From the NCBI GenBank assembly GCA_003221615.1, contig QHSQ01000107.1, positions 1 to 55,688 of the forward strand: DNA of 55,688 bases, read 5' to 3'. Below the pieces are notes generated by a model. It saw nothing but the letters and a program-made list of their open reading frames with translations, ran no database searches and was not told the DNA's origin. The translations under genes and the position numbers were made by a program. This DNA is from Candidatus Rokuibacteriota bacterium (GTDB taxonomy: Bacteria; Methylomirabilota; Methylomirabilia; Rokubacteriales; CSP1-6). The stretch's first letter is position 1; every line of letters begins with the position of its first letter. This document shows positions 27,461 through 34,606 of the stretch, piece by piece.

Positions 27461-27847
27461 TCACGGCAACTCTAGTCCCCAGGAATTCCGGCCCCACACG
27501 TCTTCGGCGGCCCGCCGCCGCTCGTCGTCCAGCCGGCGTTCCGTCGCGAGACGCCGATACTCGGCGTATTCTTTGGAGCCGCCGAGGTACACGCACCGGC
27601 AGTTATCGGGATCGGCGTAGGTGTACTGCACCGTCCCGTCCTTGGTGCGGCTCACCAGCCGGTAGGGCGGTCCCGCGTCCAGAGGCTTCGTGTCGGCGGC
27701 GTCGACAAGTTGTCTCTTGAACCCGGCCGCCGTCAACAGTTCCTCGGTGTCGCGCGCCTGCAACCCTCGGATCGTCGCGCAGCCTGTGAGAAGCACCATT
27801 GCCGCGATAGTCAATCGCGCGATGTTCGTAACCGAGCGTCCCTCCAA
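27461..27847 (-). CDS. Hypothetical lipoprotein
   Basis: About 128 aa. The lipobox LLTGC follows a short hydrophobic segment (IARLTIAAMVLL). The mature part is charged (ELLTAAGFKRQLVDAADT, YADPDNCRCVYLGG, EYRRLATERRLDDERRRAAE), with a C-terminal helix. The start is uncertain: TTG 27847 is used here, while TTG 27814 gives a minimal signal. Family unknown. It belongs to the island's minus-strand cargo. Confidence 0.55.
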   Translation of the reverse strand: MEGRSVTNIARLTIAAMVLLTGCATIRGLQARDTEELLTAAGFKRQLVDAADTKPLDAGPPYRLVSRTKDGTVQYTYADPDNCRCVYLGGSKEYAEYRRLATERRLDDERRRAAEDVWGRNSWGLELP

Positions 27848-28112
27848 TATCCTCGTCCTGCGTTGCGTTATGTGCTGGACCGACAAGACGAGCGGGCTGT
27901 TCCATCGACCTAACGCCCTACTGTTTGGCGACCCGACTGTCAATCTTCAACCTTTCATCAACTATTCACGAACTGCAAGGACGAGGGCGATGCGACGAGT
28001 CAAGGACGTGGACATCCAGCACACCTAGAGCATGCCGACGGTTGTGCCCTGGCCACGAGCGGCATGGACAGAGTTCCAACCGTTAGCCCGCAGAGGGACG
28101 TTCGCCGGTCCA
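27848..28112. other. Island intergenic segment
   Basis: About 265 bp, AT-richer than the surroundings, with no supported gene. It separates the lipoprotein from the substrate-binding-protein remnant. Confidence 0.3.
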
Positions 28113-28225
28113 TCACTCGATGACCTGATCGGCTCGGATCAGCACTGCCTGCGGGATGGTCAGCCTCCACGCCTGGCGGTCTTGAGATTGATGAGCAGCT
28201 CGGACCAGGAGAAGTGGATCAAGTC
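28113..28225 (-). pseudogene. C-terminal remnant of an ABC substrate-binding protein (PF04392-like)
   Basis: The minus strand reads ELLINLKTA, then after a frame change LTIPQAVLIRADQVIE and a stop at 28113. INLKTAKALGLTIPxxxLxRADxVIE is the conserved C-terminus of PF04392 proteins. Its orientation matches the other fragment at 26085-26300, but the C-terminal piece lies upstream of the middle piece. The two are therefore rearranged or come from different copies. Confidence 0.6.
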
Positions 28226-28273
28226 AGATCCGGTCGTAGACGACCTTGCCGTTTGTCGGAATTGAGCACCGGA

Positions 28274-28726
28274 CTACTTCGGTACTTCGGATGAATGATG
28301 ACCAACGATGCGCCACAATCCGTCTCGATTTCGGAACACCATGGTAAAGCGCGCAGGACGCGATACCGGTTGGCCATCTCGGACATCGGAGAACGTGTAG
28401 TAACCTGTGTTGACCCCGACGTCACCATAGACTCGGATATTCTGCTCGCCGAAGACCACTCTTGCCTTCGGGCGTTTTCCGGCATCCTTGAAATACTCGG
28501 CGATCGCGGCCGGGTTCGCAGCAACCGTCTTTGCGGTCGTGCCCCAAAGTACGGCGTCAGAATCGTACATTGCCGTGATTCGCGCCGGATCACGACTATC
28601 GTATGCGGTACGCCAAGCCGCAGTCGCGGCTGCCACCTGATCTGTTCCACTGGTTCCACCAACCCCGGTACTCGTTGCGCAGGCGGACAACAGGGCCACC
28701 GACAGCACTCCAAACAGAACGCGCAT
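28274..28726 (-). CDS. SnoaL/NTF2-like lipoprotein
   Basis: 150 aa. Lipoprotein signal MRVLFGVLSVALLSAC, then a cone-shaped NTF2-like domain: AATAAWRTAYDSRDPARITAMYDSDA, YFKDAGKRPKARVVFGEQ, FTMVFRNRDGLWRIVGHHSS. The pattern is that of DUF4440/CaMKII-association-type proteins, often involved in small-ligand binding. AAGGAGG sits just upstream and overlaps the end of the decayed family-A gene. It appears intact. Confidence 0.75.
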   Translation of the reverse strand: MRVLFGVLSVALLSACATSTGVGGTSGTDQVAAATAAWRTAYDSRDPARITAMYDSDAVLWGTTAKTVAANPAAIAEYFKDAGKRPKARVVFGEQNIRVYGDVGVNTGYYTFSDVRDGQPVSRPARFTMVFRNRDGLWRIVGHHSSEVPK

Positions 28727-28728
28727 GA

Positions 28729-29010
28729 TTACCTCCTTATCAATTGGGCCTTCTCAGCGGCCGGTGTCCGCGATTCCCGCAAGTAGGCTAGGACGGGTTT
28801 CCATTCAGGCCTCGCTACTGGACTCGTCGGGGAGTAATGTACTCCGGGTCGGTCGACGAGGTCCTGATAACCGATCACATTGCCCCATAAAACGTCGCTC
28901 TGCAGATCATAGCCCTGGGCGGTGCATCCCGACGGTGACGTGGCCGATGCCAGACCAAGAGTCGAGCCAGGTCCGGAGCGCGTCGAGCACGCGATCGTAC
29001 GAAGGCATCG
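28729..29010 (-). pseudogene. Family-A small protein with a frameshift
   Basis: From ATG 29010 the minus strand reads MPSYDRVLDALRTWLDSW and SGIGHVTVGMHR. One extra C near 28910 then shifts the frame to a TGA. Removing it restores QGYDLQ, and the new frame runs to TAA 28729 with HYSPTSPVARPEWKPVLAYL. This aligns with the MEHSPTSATSTGWERT text at 27260-27373. It is therefore a nearly full-length, singly frameshifted copy. Confidence 0.55.
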
Positions 29011-29052
29011 AGCACCCGGCAAGCCGAGTGCCGCTACGAGGAGCCGTCCACG

Positions 29053-29292
29053 TTGATCGAGCACCGCTACTGGATCACCTGGTCAGCCCGTAACAGCAGT
29101 GAGTGGGGGACGGTGGTGCCGGCGATGGTCGAGAGTATCCGCTCCCGGCTCCTACGGGCGCCTGATCGCGCGGGCGCCTTGCGCTACATTCATTTCGTGC
29201 TGGGCGCGTGGAACGGGGAGCCCCTGCGCGACGCCGGCATCAGCACCAAGCGTCAGGCGCAGTATCAGCAGCGGATGTCGAGCCTGCTGTAA
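29053..29292 (+). CDS. Hypothetical protein
   Basis: 79 codons from TTG 29053; the frame is open further upstream. The text looks like real protein (WGTVVPAMVESIRSRLLRAP, RYIHFVLGAWNGEPLRDAGI) but no family was recognised and there is no convincing ribosome-binding site. It may be a remnant. Confidence 0.3.
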   Translation: MIEHRYWITWSARNSSEWGTVVPAMVESIRSRLLRAPDRAGALRYIHFVLGAWNGEPLRDAGISTKRQAQYQQRMSSLL

Positions 29293-29372
29293 GCCATAAG
29301 CAACGAGATCGCGGCCGCCGATGCCCCCGCGGTGATATGCGCAGCGTGCCGGTAGCTCGAGGGGGCGGGGAA

Positions 29373-29882
29373 GTGAGCCCAGAGATCCTGGTACGCCTGG
29401 TGCTCTGGGCGATCCTCCTCGGCGTGCCGATGGTGCTCTTGTTTCTCTTCGGCTTGTGGAATGGGCGCCGCGGCGCATCGTGGTCCCTGCTCGCCGTCCG
29501 CTCCTGCCTTGGATCACTCCTTCTCTCGTGGACCTATATGCAGATGCGGCCGATACCCATACCGGCCTGGTATCTGATCACGTTAGAAATTGCGCTGGGC
29601 GGCAACTTTGAAGACCCTGAGCATGTCATCCCGCTACCTCGGCCTCGGATCGCTGCGGCATCGACAGCCGGCGCCTACCTGGTCGGCGGAGTTCTCGGTC
29701 GGACGCTGCGGCTCGGAGCGGAAGTGGGGGTGGCGGTCGCCCATGCTCTCTTACGCGCGGCCTACCATGTCCTCGCGGATCACGCGGTCTATCGAGAGCT
29801 TGGGGTTTCTCGCTGTAGGGGATGCCGCCGACGCCAGCGTCCGGCTTCACTCCTCGCGCCTCTCACGCCCCTCACGAAATGA
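29373..29882 (+). CDS. Hypothetical membrane protein
   Basis: 169 aa from GTG 29373 behind GAGGGGGCGGGG. Two strong hydrophobic helices (LVRLVLWAILLGVPMVLLFL and WSLLAVRSCLGSLLLSW) are followed by a less convincing Ala/Gly-rich third (TAGAYLVGGVLG). The last 40 residues are basic and overlap, antisense, a decayed gene on the other strand. The true C-terminus may therefore be altered. No family recognised. Confidence 0.45.
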   Translation: MSPEILVRLVLWAILLGVPMVLLFLFGLWNGRRGASWSLLAVRSCLGSLLLSWTYMQMRPIPIPAWYLITLEIALGGNFEDPEHVIPLPRPRIAAASTAGAYLVGGVLGRTLRLGAEVGVAVAHALLRAAYHVLADHAVYRELGVSRCRGCRRRQRPASLLAPLTPLTK

Positions 29883-30004
29883 TGGGCCGCGAGACCTGAC
29901 AATTCGAACAGGCCGCACGCCTCCGCCCTGACCGCCTGCTCGAAACTGCTCCGCGCTGCTTGCCGGTCTCAGATCATATTCGTGGATGCTGATCATCCGC
30001 GCCA
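29789..30004 (-). pseudogene. Frameshifted remnant of a small conserved protein
   Basis: From ATG 30004: MARMISIHEYDLRPASSAEQF. An extra C then breaks the frame; one base later it continues as EQAVRAEACGLFELSGLAAH and HHFVRGVRGAR before degenerating to a TAG at 29789. The two halves make a coherent small alpha/beta (REDY/HapK-like) protein only if one base is removed. GGGAGGGCGA precedes the ATG. Confidence 0.5.
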
Positions 30005-30011
30005 TTCGCCC

Positions 30012-30105
30012 TCCCGGACTGGCGTGGCCGTATCCGCCCGCCTCAACGCCTCCCACGCGGCCCGCTTGCGTCGCGTGCCACGGAGTGCGCTCCACCCAGT
30101 GCCAT
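30012..30105 (-). pseudogene. Second C-terminal fragment of family A
   Basis: The minus strand reads WVERTPWHATQ, then after a one-base shift RAAWEALRRADTATPVREGE. It matches the fragment at 27260-27373 at protein level, and imperfectly at DNA level (roughly three quarters identical over 55 bp). Confidence 0.5.
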
Positions 30106-30358
30106 TAGATCGTCGCCCGCCAGCCGCGCGCGCGATCGGGCGGCGTCGTGAGGGCAGTTATCATCGCAGCCAGTGTGGCTCTCTCGTTACCGGGCGCGAT
30201 TGGCATAGCAACGACGGCGCAGAGGCGGTGCCAATTCAGTTCCTTCGCGCCCTACTCTCAAGGGTCTCGCGCACCAAGTGGGATTCGGAGCACTCGAAAC
30301 TCGCGTCTGTTACGGCGTCTGCCGGACGCGCTGCGCCGAATCCCCGCGGTGCGGCGCT
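30106..30358. other. Island segment without recognised features
   Basis: About 250 bp of lower GC content. Open frames here lack coding character. I see no hairpin, repeat or RNA. Confidence 0.3.
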
Positions 30359-30625
30359 TCACCTGATCGCTGCTCCGATGTTCTTATCGTAGGTGCACGT
30401 CGTGACGGAGGAGCCGAGCGCCGCCTTGTTGCGCACCGACATTTCGTAACGCCCCTCGCCCAGTACCTTGACGTTCTCGGTCTCTATCGGCTGATCGCCC
30501 TTCTTGCGCGCTGCCTCGATGCAGGCGGCACGCGCGGCATCTACGCTGCCGGCACCTAACTGCCCACCGCAACCGCTCGCAAGCACAAGCGCCACCCCCA
30601 CCAGTGCTATTGATCGCATGCGCAT
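30359..30625 (-). CDS. Small hypothetical lipoprotein
   Basis: 88 aa. The signal MRMRSIALVGVALVLASGC carries a clear lipobox (LASGC). The mature region has ACIEAARKKGDQPIETENVK, YEMSVRNKA and a VTTCTYDK ending with a second Cys that could pair with ACIEA. GAGGCC(A)C precedes the start. It is an intact small cargo protein of unknown function. Confidence 0.6.
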   Translation of the reverse strand: MRMRSIALVGVALVLASGCGGQLGAGSVDAARAACIEAARKKGDQPIETENVKVLGEGRYEMSVRNKAALGSSVTTCTYDKNIGAAIR

Positions 30626-30704
30626 GTGGCCTCCTCTGGTCTTCGGTTCACACCGGCCAAGCCGGGCGCCGCGAACCGCATCTGCCCTTTAAGCCGAGCA
30701 TAGC

Positions 30705-30872
30705 GTGCCTGCGGTCGCCGTTGAAGCCCGTCCGGACCACGAGTCCATTCAGGGACGCGCCATCATCCCCAAGGTCGTCGTCCAGGACAAGACCGCGCCG
30801 GCCGAGCAAATCCTCAGTCCGCTGTTCGACCTCGCCGGCAACGCTGGTGATTGGCCGCGTTTGCCGTTCTAG
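30705..30872 (+). pseudogene. Short C-terminal coding fragment
   Basis: 55 codons from GTG 30705 reading GRAIIPKVVVQDKTAPAEQI, LSPLFDLAGNAGDWPRLPF. The text is protein-like and ends like the C-terminus of a larger ATP-binding or regulatory protein, but no ribosome-binding site or N-terminal part exists. It is probably a remnant. Confidence 0.35.
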
Positions 30873-30983
30873 GACGATGCTGGACAGAGGCGAGAACCGC
30901 GCTCGTAACATGCCCAAAGTCATGCCCGAGCGGGTGCGGAAGGATGCGGCTCGGTGCGCTTGCGTGCGATGAGTAAAATGAGA

Positions 30984-31015
30984 CCGCCTCGGAAACGTTG
31001 AAGAATCCGAGGCGG
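30984..31015. terminator. Hairpin next to the right end of the island
   Basis: A 9-bp perfect stem CCGCCTCGG/CCGAGGCGG with a 14-nt loop ends 17 bp before the right direct repeat. It has no T-tract. It may be a terminator, or a structural part of the attachment region. Confidence 0.4.
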
Positions 31016-31032
31016 CCAGTGACGCCGCGAAA

Positions 31033-31075
31033 CTTATGAGACCCCTGCTCTGCCGCTGAGCTACACCGCCGATCC
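31033..31075 (+). repeat. attR-like direct repeat (orphan 5' half of tRNA-Met)
   Basis: Identical over 43 bp to 19963-20005. It holds the tRNA 5' acceptor strand, D arm and anticodon loop, but the 3' half (T arm, CCA) is absent. It is therefore the displaced half-tRNA left by integration. Confidence 0.88.
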
Positions 31076-31093
31076 GAGACATCGCGAACGAGG

Positions 31094-31141
31094 CACAGGA
31101 CGGGATTCTACCGCGGAGCCTCCGCTCGTGCCCGAAAACGT
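31094..31141 (-). pseudogene. Remnant of a second integrase 3' end
   Basis: About 48 bp beyond the right repeat align at roughly 80 percent with 20024-20071, the region encoding the integrase C-terminus. In translation FSGTSGGSAVESRP here corresponds to FSGMTGESAVESRP in the integrase. Sequence to the right is unrelated, so only the tail of an older integrase remains. Confidence 0.6.
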
Positions 31142-31234
31142 GGCCGGTGGAAGTTGCCCAACATCCTCGCCCGAACGCGGGCGACGATCGCGTCGGGCCC
31201 CGGCTCTCGGAAGCCAGAATACCGGGAAAGCGTT

Positions 31235-31243
31235 TGCTATAAT
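31235..31243 (+). promoter_or_regulatory. Extended -10 promoter of the acidic protein gene
   Basis: TGC followed by a perfect TATAAT, 35 bp before the ATG at 31278. No good -35 is seen 16-18 bp upstream, as is usual for extended -10 promoters. Confidence 0.6.
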
Positions 31244-31277
31244 CCGCCGGGACAATCCATCCGAAGGAGTCTTCACA

Positions 31278-31589
31278 ATGCAGTTTCGGAAACACCCGTG
31301 GCACGATGACGTCGAGTTACGCCAGAACGATACGGCCGAGGATGGCGACGCCGAGGACGCTGAGGAGCTCGACGACGACGAAGACGATGATGACGACGAC
31401 TTCGACGATGATGACGACTTCGATGACGACGATCTCGACGACGAGGATCTGGACGACGACGACCTCGACGATCTGGACGAGGACGACCCCGCCGAAGCCG
31501 ACGGCGACGCACCAGCCGAGACCGACGGCGACGCACCCGCCGACGCCGGCGGCGAGGACGACCTCGAGGAGGATGACGAAGACGAGTAG
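31278..31589 (+). CDS. Asp/Glu-rich low-complexity acidic protein
   Basis: 103 aa with a 17-residue mixed start (MQFRKHPWHDDVELRQN), followed by long Asp runs with Phe/Leu spacers and two repeats of ADGDAPAETDGDAPAD type. It is extremely acidic and almost certainly disordered. It could bind cations or basic proteins, but no function is established. GGAG 8 bp upstream and a perfect TATAAT support expression. It is the first gene outside the island and 35 bp before the PuuD-like gene. Confidence 0.7.
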   Translation: MQFRKHPWHDDVELRQNDTAEDGDAEDAEELDDDEDDDDDDFDDDDDFDDDDLDDEDLDDDDLDDLDEDDPAEADGDAPAETDGDAPADAGGEDDLEEDDEDE

Positions 31590-31624
31590 CCGGTAGCCCA
31601 TCACGCGACGAGGAGGCGGCAAGA

Positions 31625-32344
31625 ATGGATGCTTGGCTGTTCCTACTGCGTTGGTTTCACTTTCTGGCCGGCATCACCTGGATCGGGATGTTGTACTACT
31701 TCAACTTCGTGCAGGTCCCGTTCTTCGCGGGGGCCGAGGCGCCGGTGAGGACCGGCATGATCGCGGGTGGGCTCGTCAGTCGAGCGCTCTGGTGGTTCCG
31801 ATGGGGCGCGATGCTGACCTTCATCACCGGCTGGCTCTATCTGCTGCATCGAATCGGTCAGTTCGGTCTCCAGCCGTTCTTCTCGACGTCCTACGGCTGG
31901 GCGATCTTCATCGGCGGCATCATCGGCAGCCTCATGTGGTTCAACGTCTGGTTCATCATCTGGCCGGCGCAGCAGGTCGTGATGGCGTCGACGGCGCGCG
32001 TGAAGGAAGGCGGCCAGGCGATCCCCGAGGCGGCCGCGCGCGGCGCCCGCGGCGGCGTCGCCTCCCGCACGAACACCCTGCTGTCGATCCCGATGCTGTT
32101 CTTCATGGGGTCGGCGAGCCACTTCGCCTTCTTCACGCCGACCGCGCGGGGGGCGAAGATCGCGATGCTCGTCGTCTTCGTGATCATCCTCGCGATCGTC
32201 GAGGGCAACGCGGTCATGGGGCCGGCGACGCCGGACAAGGCGAGCGCGGGCAAGAAGCTCCTCAGCACCGTCAAGGGCACGCTCTGGGCGGGATTCGTGC
32301 TCACGGCGATCTTCGTGATCGCGATCAAGATCATCTTCGCCTGA
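31625..32344 (+). CDS. PuuD/urate-oxidase N-terminal-like integral membrane protein
   Basis: 239 aa with about 6-7 hydrophobic helices. The opening LFLLRWFHFLAGITWIGMLYYFNFVQ and FNVWFIIWPAQQVVMA match the membrane domain of urate hydroxylase PuuD (Urate_ox_N). PuuD also has a C-terminal cytochrome c domain, which is missing here. Histidines in the helices (RWFHFLAG, ASHFAFF) could bind haem. Electron-transfer or oxidase activity is an inference. GAGGAGGCGGC precedes the start. A strong terminator follows. Confidence 0.7.
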   Translation: MDAWLFLLRWFHFLAGITWIGMLYYFNFVQVPFFAGAEAPVRTGMIAGGLVSRALWWFRWGAMLTFITGWLYLLHRIGQFGLQPFFSTSYGWAIFIGGIIGSLMWFNVWFIIWPAQQVVMASTARVKEGGQAIPEAAARGARGGVASRTNTLLSIPMLFFMGSASHFAFFTPTARGAKIAMLVVFVIILAIVEGNAVMGPATPDKASAGKKLLSTVKGTLWAGFVLTAIFVIAIKIIFA

Positions 32345-32366
32345 TCCGACGGTAGGGTGCGGCGCG

Positions 32367-32395
32367 AAGGCCCGGCGGGAATCCCGCCGGGCCTT
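32367..32395. terminator. Strong bidirectional terminator
   Basis: A 13-bp perfect stem AAGGCCCGGCGGG/CCCGCCGGGCCTT with a 3-nt loop lies between the convergent PuuD-like and cytochrome c genes. T residues follow the stem in both directions. Confidence 0.85.
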
Positions 32396-32401
32396 TTCGC
32401 G

Positions 32402-32716
32402 TCAGCGCAGGTATTCGGCGAGCGACGCGATCTCCGGCGCCACCGCCGGGATCGGGACCATCACCTTCGTCGGCCGCTTCGGCGTGTAGCCGGGCGGGTA
32501 CGTGCCGCTGATCACCTTGGCTTCGAGCAGCTCGCGCGACGAGCCCTTGAGCGGCGGGCCGACGGGGCCGGGCTGCGAGGGATCGGTGTTGTGGCAGGCC
32601 ACGCAATTGGCCAGATAGGTCTGGCGCCCGCGCTCGGCGGCCGGCGAGAGCCCGCCCTCGGAGCAGCCGCCGAGCGCGACGGCCAGCGCGAGCAGTGCCA
32701 GCGGCGTCGCGCTCAC
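32402..32716 (-). CDS. Small cytochrome c lipoprotein
   Basis: 104 aa. An N-terminal lipoprotein signal (LALLALAVALGGC) is followed by one class I haem site CVACH and a distal Met (PTKVMVPIP). The GPPLKGS and ASLAEYLR segments are typical of cytochrome c domains. It probably carries electrons at the periplasmic face. GTG 32716 overlaps the DUF3501 stop as GTGA, so it is the last gene of the PerR-rubrerythrin operon. Confidence 0.85.
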   Translation of the reverse strand: MSATPLALLALAVALGGCSEGGLSPAAERGRQTYLANCVACHNTDPSQPGPVGPPLKGSSRELLEAKVISGTYPPGYTPKRPTKVMVPIPAVAPEIASLAEYLR

Positions 32717-33297
32717 GCGAGGTCGTCCCGCAGACTCCGTTTGGTCTCGTCCGAGAGAACCGTCCGCGCCCGCTCGTTCGGGTGCTCGATGACCAGCGCG
32801 ACCTCGGCGGTGGCGAACAGCTGCCGGGCCGCCGGCGGCAGAGCGAAGCGGACGAAATGCACGGCGCTCAGCTTGCCCCGCTCCTCGTCCGAGTGACCGA
32901 CCTCGAACTCACCCACGATCACGTGAGGGCCGACGGTCATCTTCACGTAGTCGCGCGTATCGATGCCGAGCAGCCGGTCGAGCACGGGCTTGATCTCCGA
33001 GGCCTGGTCGATCTCGATCATCAAGGTCGCCGCCAGCTCGCCCGGCCTGGGCAGGAGCGCGTTGTACACCTCGACCTCCTCGCCGATCTTCGAAGTCTCC
33101 ACGATGCGCTCGGCCCGCACCATCTCCTGGATCTGGAACCAGACCGTCGAGCGATTCTCGAACACGAAGGTGAGGTAACGACCGACCGACACGCGGCGCG
33201 CCTTCTTCAGCTCGACGATCTCACGCCGGCGTTCGGCCCGGACCTTTTCGTACTCGACGAGGTTGAGGATCTCGGACGTCTCCAGCGACTTCATCAC
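32713..33297 (-). CDS. DUF3501 family protein
   Basis: 194 aa. It matches DUF3501 by its charged N-terminal segment (LVEYEKVRAERRREIVELKK), the RYLTFVFENRSTVWFQIQEM core and the FEVGHSDEERGKLSAVHFVRF segment. The family regularly sits beside rubrerythrin and a GlpC-like Fe-S protein, as here; its biochemical role is unknown. ATG 33297 follows the Fe-S oxidoreductase stop by one base. Confidence 0.85.
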   Translation of the reverse strand: MMKSLETSEILNLVEYEKVRAERRREIVELKKARRVSVGRYLTFVFENRSTVWFQIQEMVRAERIVETSKIGEEVEVYNALLPRPGELAATLMIEIDQASEIKPVLDRLLGIDTRDYVKMTVGPHVIVGEFEVGHSDEERGKLSAVHFVRFALPPAARQLFATAEVALVIEHPNERARTVLSDETKRSLRDDLA

Positions 33298-33298
33298 A

Positions 33299-34594
33299 TC
33301 ACTCCTCGAAGCCGTAGGTCGCCGCGAGGACCTCGACCGGATGCTTCGGCTTGCGCCCAGTGCCCTGCTCGATCTGCAGCGCGGCCAGCGGGCAGTCGGT
33401 GGCGGCGACGGGCGCGCCTGTCGTCACCGCGTCGAACAACGGTTGCGCGAGCTTGAGCGACAGCTCGTAGTATTCCTTCTTGAAGCCCCAGGTGCCGTCC
33501 ACCGCCGAGCATTTCTCGACCACGCCGACCGACGCGCCGGGGATCGCCCGGAGCACGTCCGCCGATTTGTGGCCGAGGTTCTGCGCCCTGAGGTGGCAGG
33601 GCACGTGGTACGTCATGGCTCCGACCGGCCGAGAGAAGTTCGTGTCGAGCTCGCCGGCGGCGTGAAGCTTCGCCAGGTACTCGAAGAGATCCCGCGTGTT
33701 GGCCGCGACGAGCTTGGCGTCGTCGGAGCCGTCGAGCCACGGGTATTCCTGCTTGAGCATGTAGCTGCACGTCGGCCCGGGCACGACGATCTGGCGGCCC
33801 TCACGGACCGCCGCCGCCAGGCTCGCGACGTTGTCGCGGATGAGCGCCTTCGCCTCGTCCACGGCGCCGCCGTCGAGATACGGCATCCCGCAGCAGCGCT
33901 GCGGCGGCAGGCTCACGTCCACGCGGTTTCGCTCGAGCACCTGCACCGCGGCGCGCCCCGTCGCCGTCTCGTAATACTCCACGCTGCACGTCGCGAACAG
34001 CGCGACCCTGCGCTCGGGCGCGGTCGTGGCGCCGGCCGGCGATGCCGGTGGCGCGGTCGCTGTTCGCCGGCGCGACTTGAACCACGACGAAAAGGTCGGC
34101 CGCGCGAACTTCGGCAGGTTGCGCAGCTTGTGGATGCCCATCACCGCCTGCATGAACGCGCGGTGCAAAGACAACTCGTTCATCCAGTTCGAGAGCGGCG
34201 CCGCAAGGCTTCCCAGCTTGCCGACGAGATCGGCATTGCCGAGAACCCGATCTTGCAGCGTCACCCCGGTCTTACGCACCTGCGCGGCGCGGGCCCGCAG
34301 CATGAGACGAGGAAAGTCGACCTCCCACCGGTGCGGCGGCGTGTACGGGCAGTGATTGAAGCAGAGCTTGCACTGATAGCAGAGATCGACCACTTCCTTG
34401 ACGTCGGCGGTCGGGAGCTTGTCGACATCGCCGTCGACCGCCTCCACGTCCATGCGGTCGAACAGCGCCTTGAACGACGGACACAGCGGCAAGCACCGCC
34501 GGCACCCCCCACAAATGTCATAGACCCGCCGCAGCTCCTTATCAACCGCAGCCAGATCCCAAAACTCCGGACTCTTGATATCGAACGTTCCCAT
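33299..34594 (-). CDS. Fe-S oxidoreductase, GlpC/heterodisulfide-reductase-like
   Basis: 431 aa. Two ferredoxin-type [4Fe-4S] motifs are present near residues 28-40 (CGGCRRCLPLCP) and 70-85 (CYQCKLCFNHCP). Two CCG-type domains follow: PPQRCCGMPYLDGG is the complete motif, while the second half reads VPCHLRAQN and VEKCSAVDGTWG. It should pass electrons between a soluble partner and the quinone or cytochrome pool. With rubrerythrin and cytochrome c it forms a likely peroxide-reduction electron path. ATG 34594 is used; its ribosome site is weak. Confidence 0.88.
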   Translation of the reverse strand: MGTFDIKSPEFWDLAAVDKELRRVYDICGGCRRCLPLCPSFKALFDRMDVEAVDGDVDKLPTADVKEVVDLCYQCKLCFNHCPYTPPHRWEVDFPRLMLRARAAQVRKTGVTLQDRVLGNADLVGKLGSLAAPLSNWMNELSLHRAFMQAVMGIHKLRNLPKFARPTFSSWFKSRRRTATAPPASPAGATTAPERRVALFATCSVEYYETATGRAAVQVLERNRVDVSLPPQRCCGMPYLDGGAVDEAKALIRDNVASLAAAVREGRQIVVPGPTCSYMLKQEYPWLDGSDDAKLVAANTRDLFEYLAKLHAAGELDTNFSRPVGAMTYHVPCHLRAQNLGHKSADVLRAIPGASVGVVEKCSAVDGTWGFKKEYYELSLKLAQPLFDAVTTGAPVAATDCPLAALQIEQGTGRKPKHPVEVLAATYGFEE

Positions 34595-34606
34595 GAGAGA
34601 ACGGGA

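Larger units (their letters stand above)
19963..31075. mobile_element. Integrase-bearing genomic island inserted in tRNA-Met
   Basis: An 11.1-kb element bounded by a 43-bp exact direct repeat (19963-20005 and 31033-31075) that equals the 5' half of the tRNA-Met gene plus 5 flanking bases. A tyrosine integrase lies immediately inside the left repeat. Cargo is an MFS transporter, small Fe-S-like and zinc-ribbon proteins, a methyltransferase, small lipoproteins and at least five decayed coding fragments. Coding density is much lower than outside. No conjugation, replication or phage structural genes are visible, so it is at best mobilisable and probably immobile. Confidence 0.85.

Noticed and set aside
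31306..31622. Alternative frames over the acidic gene (Thr-rich plus frame, Val/Ile-rich minus frame)
   Set aside because: They are produced by the GAC/GAT repeat itself; only the frame from ATG 31278 has a ribosome site and promoter.
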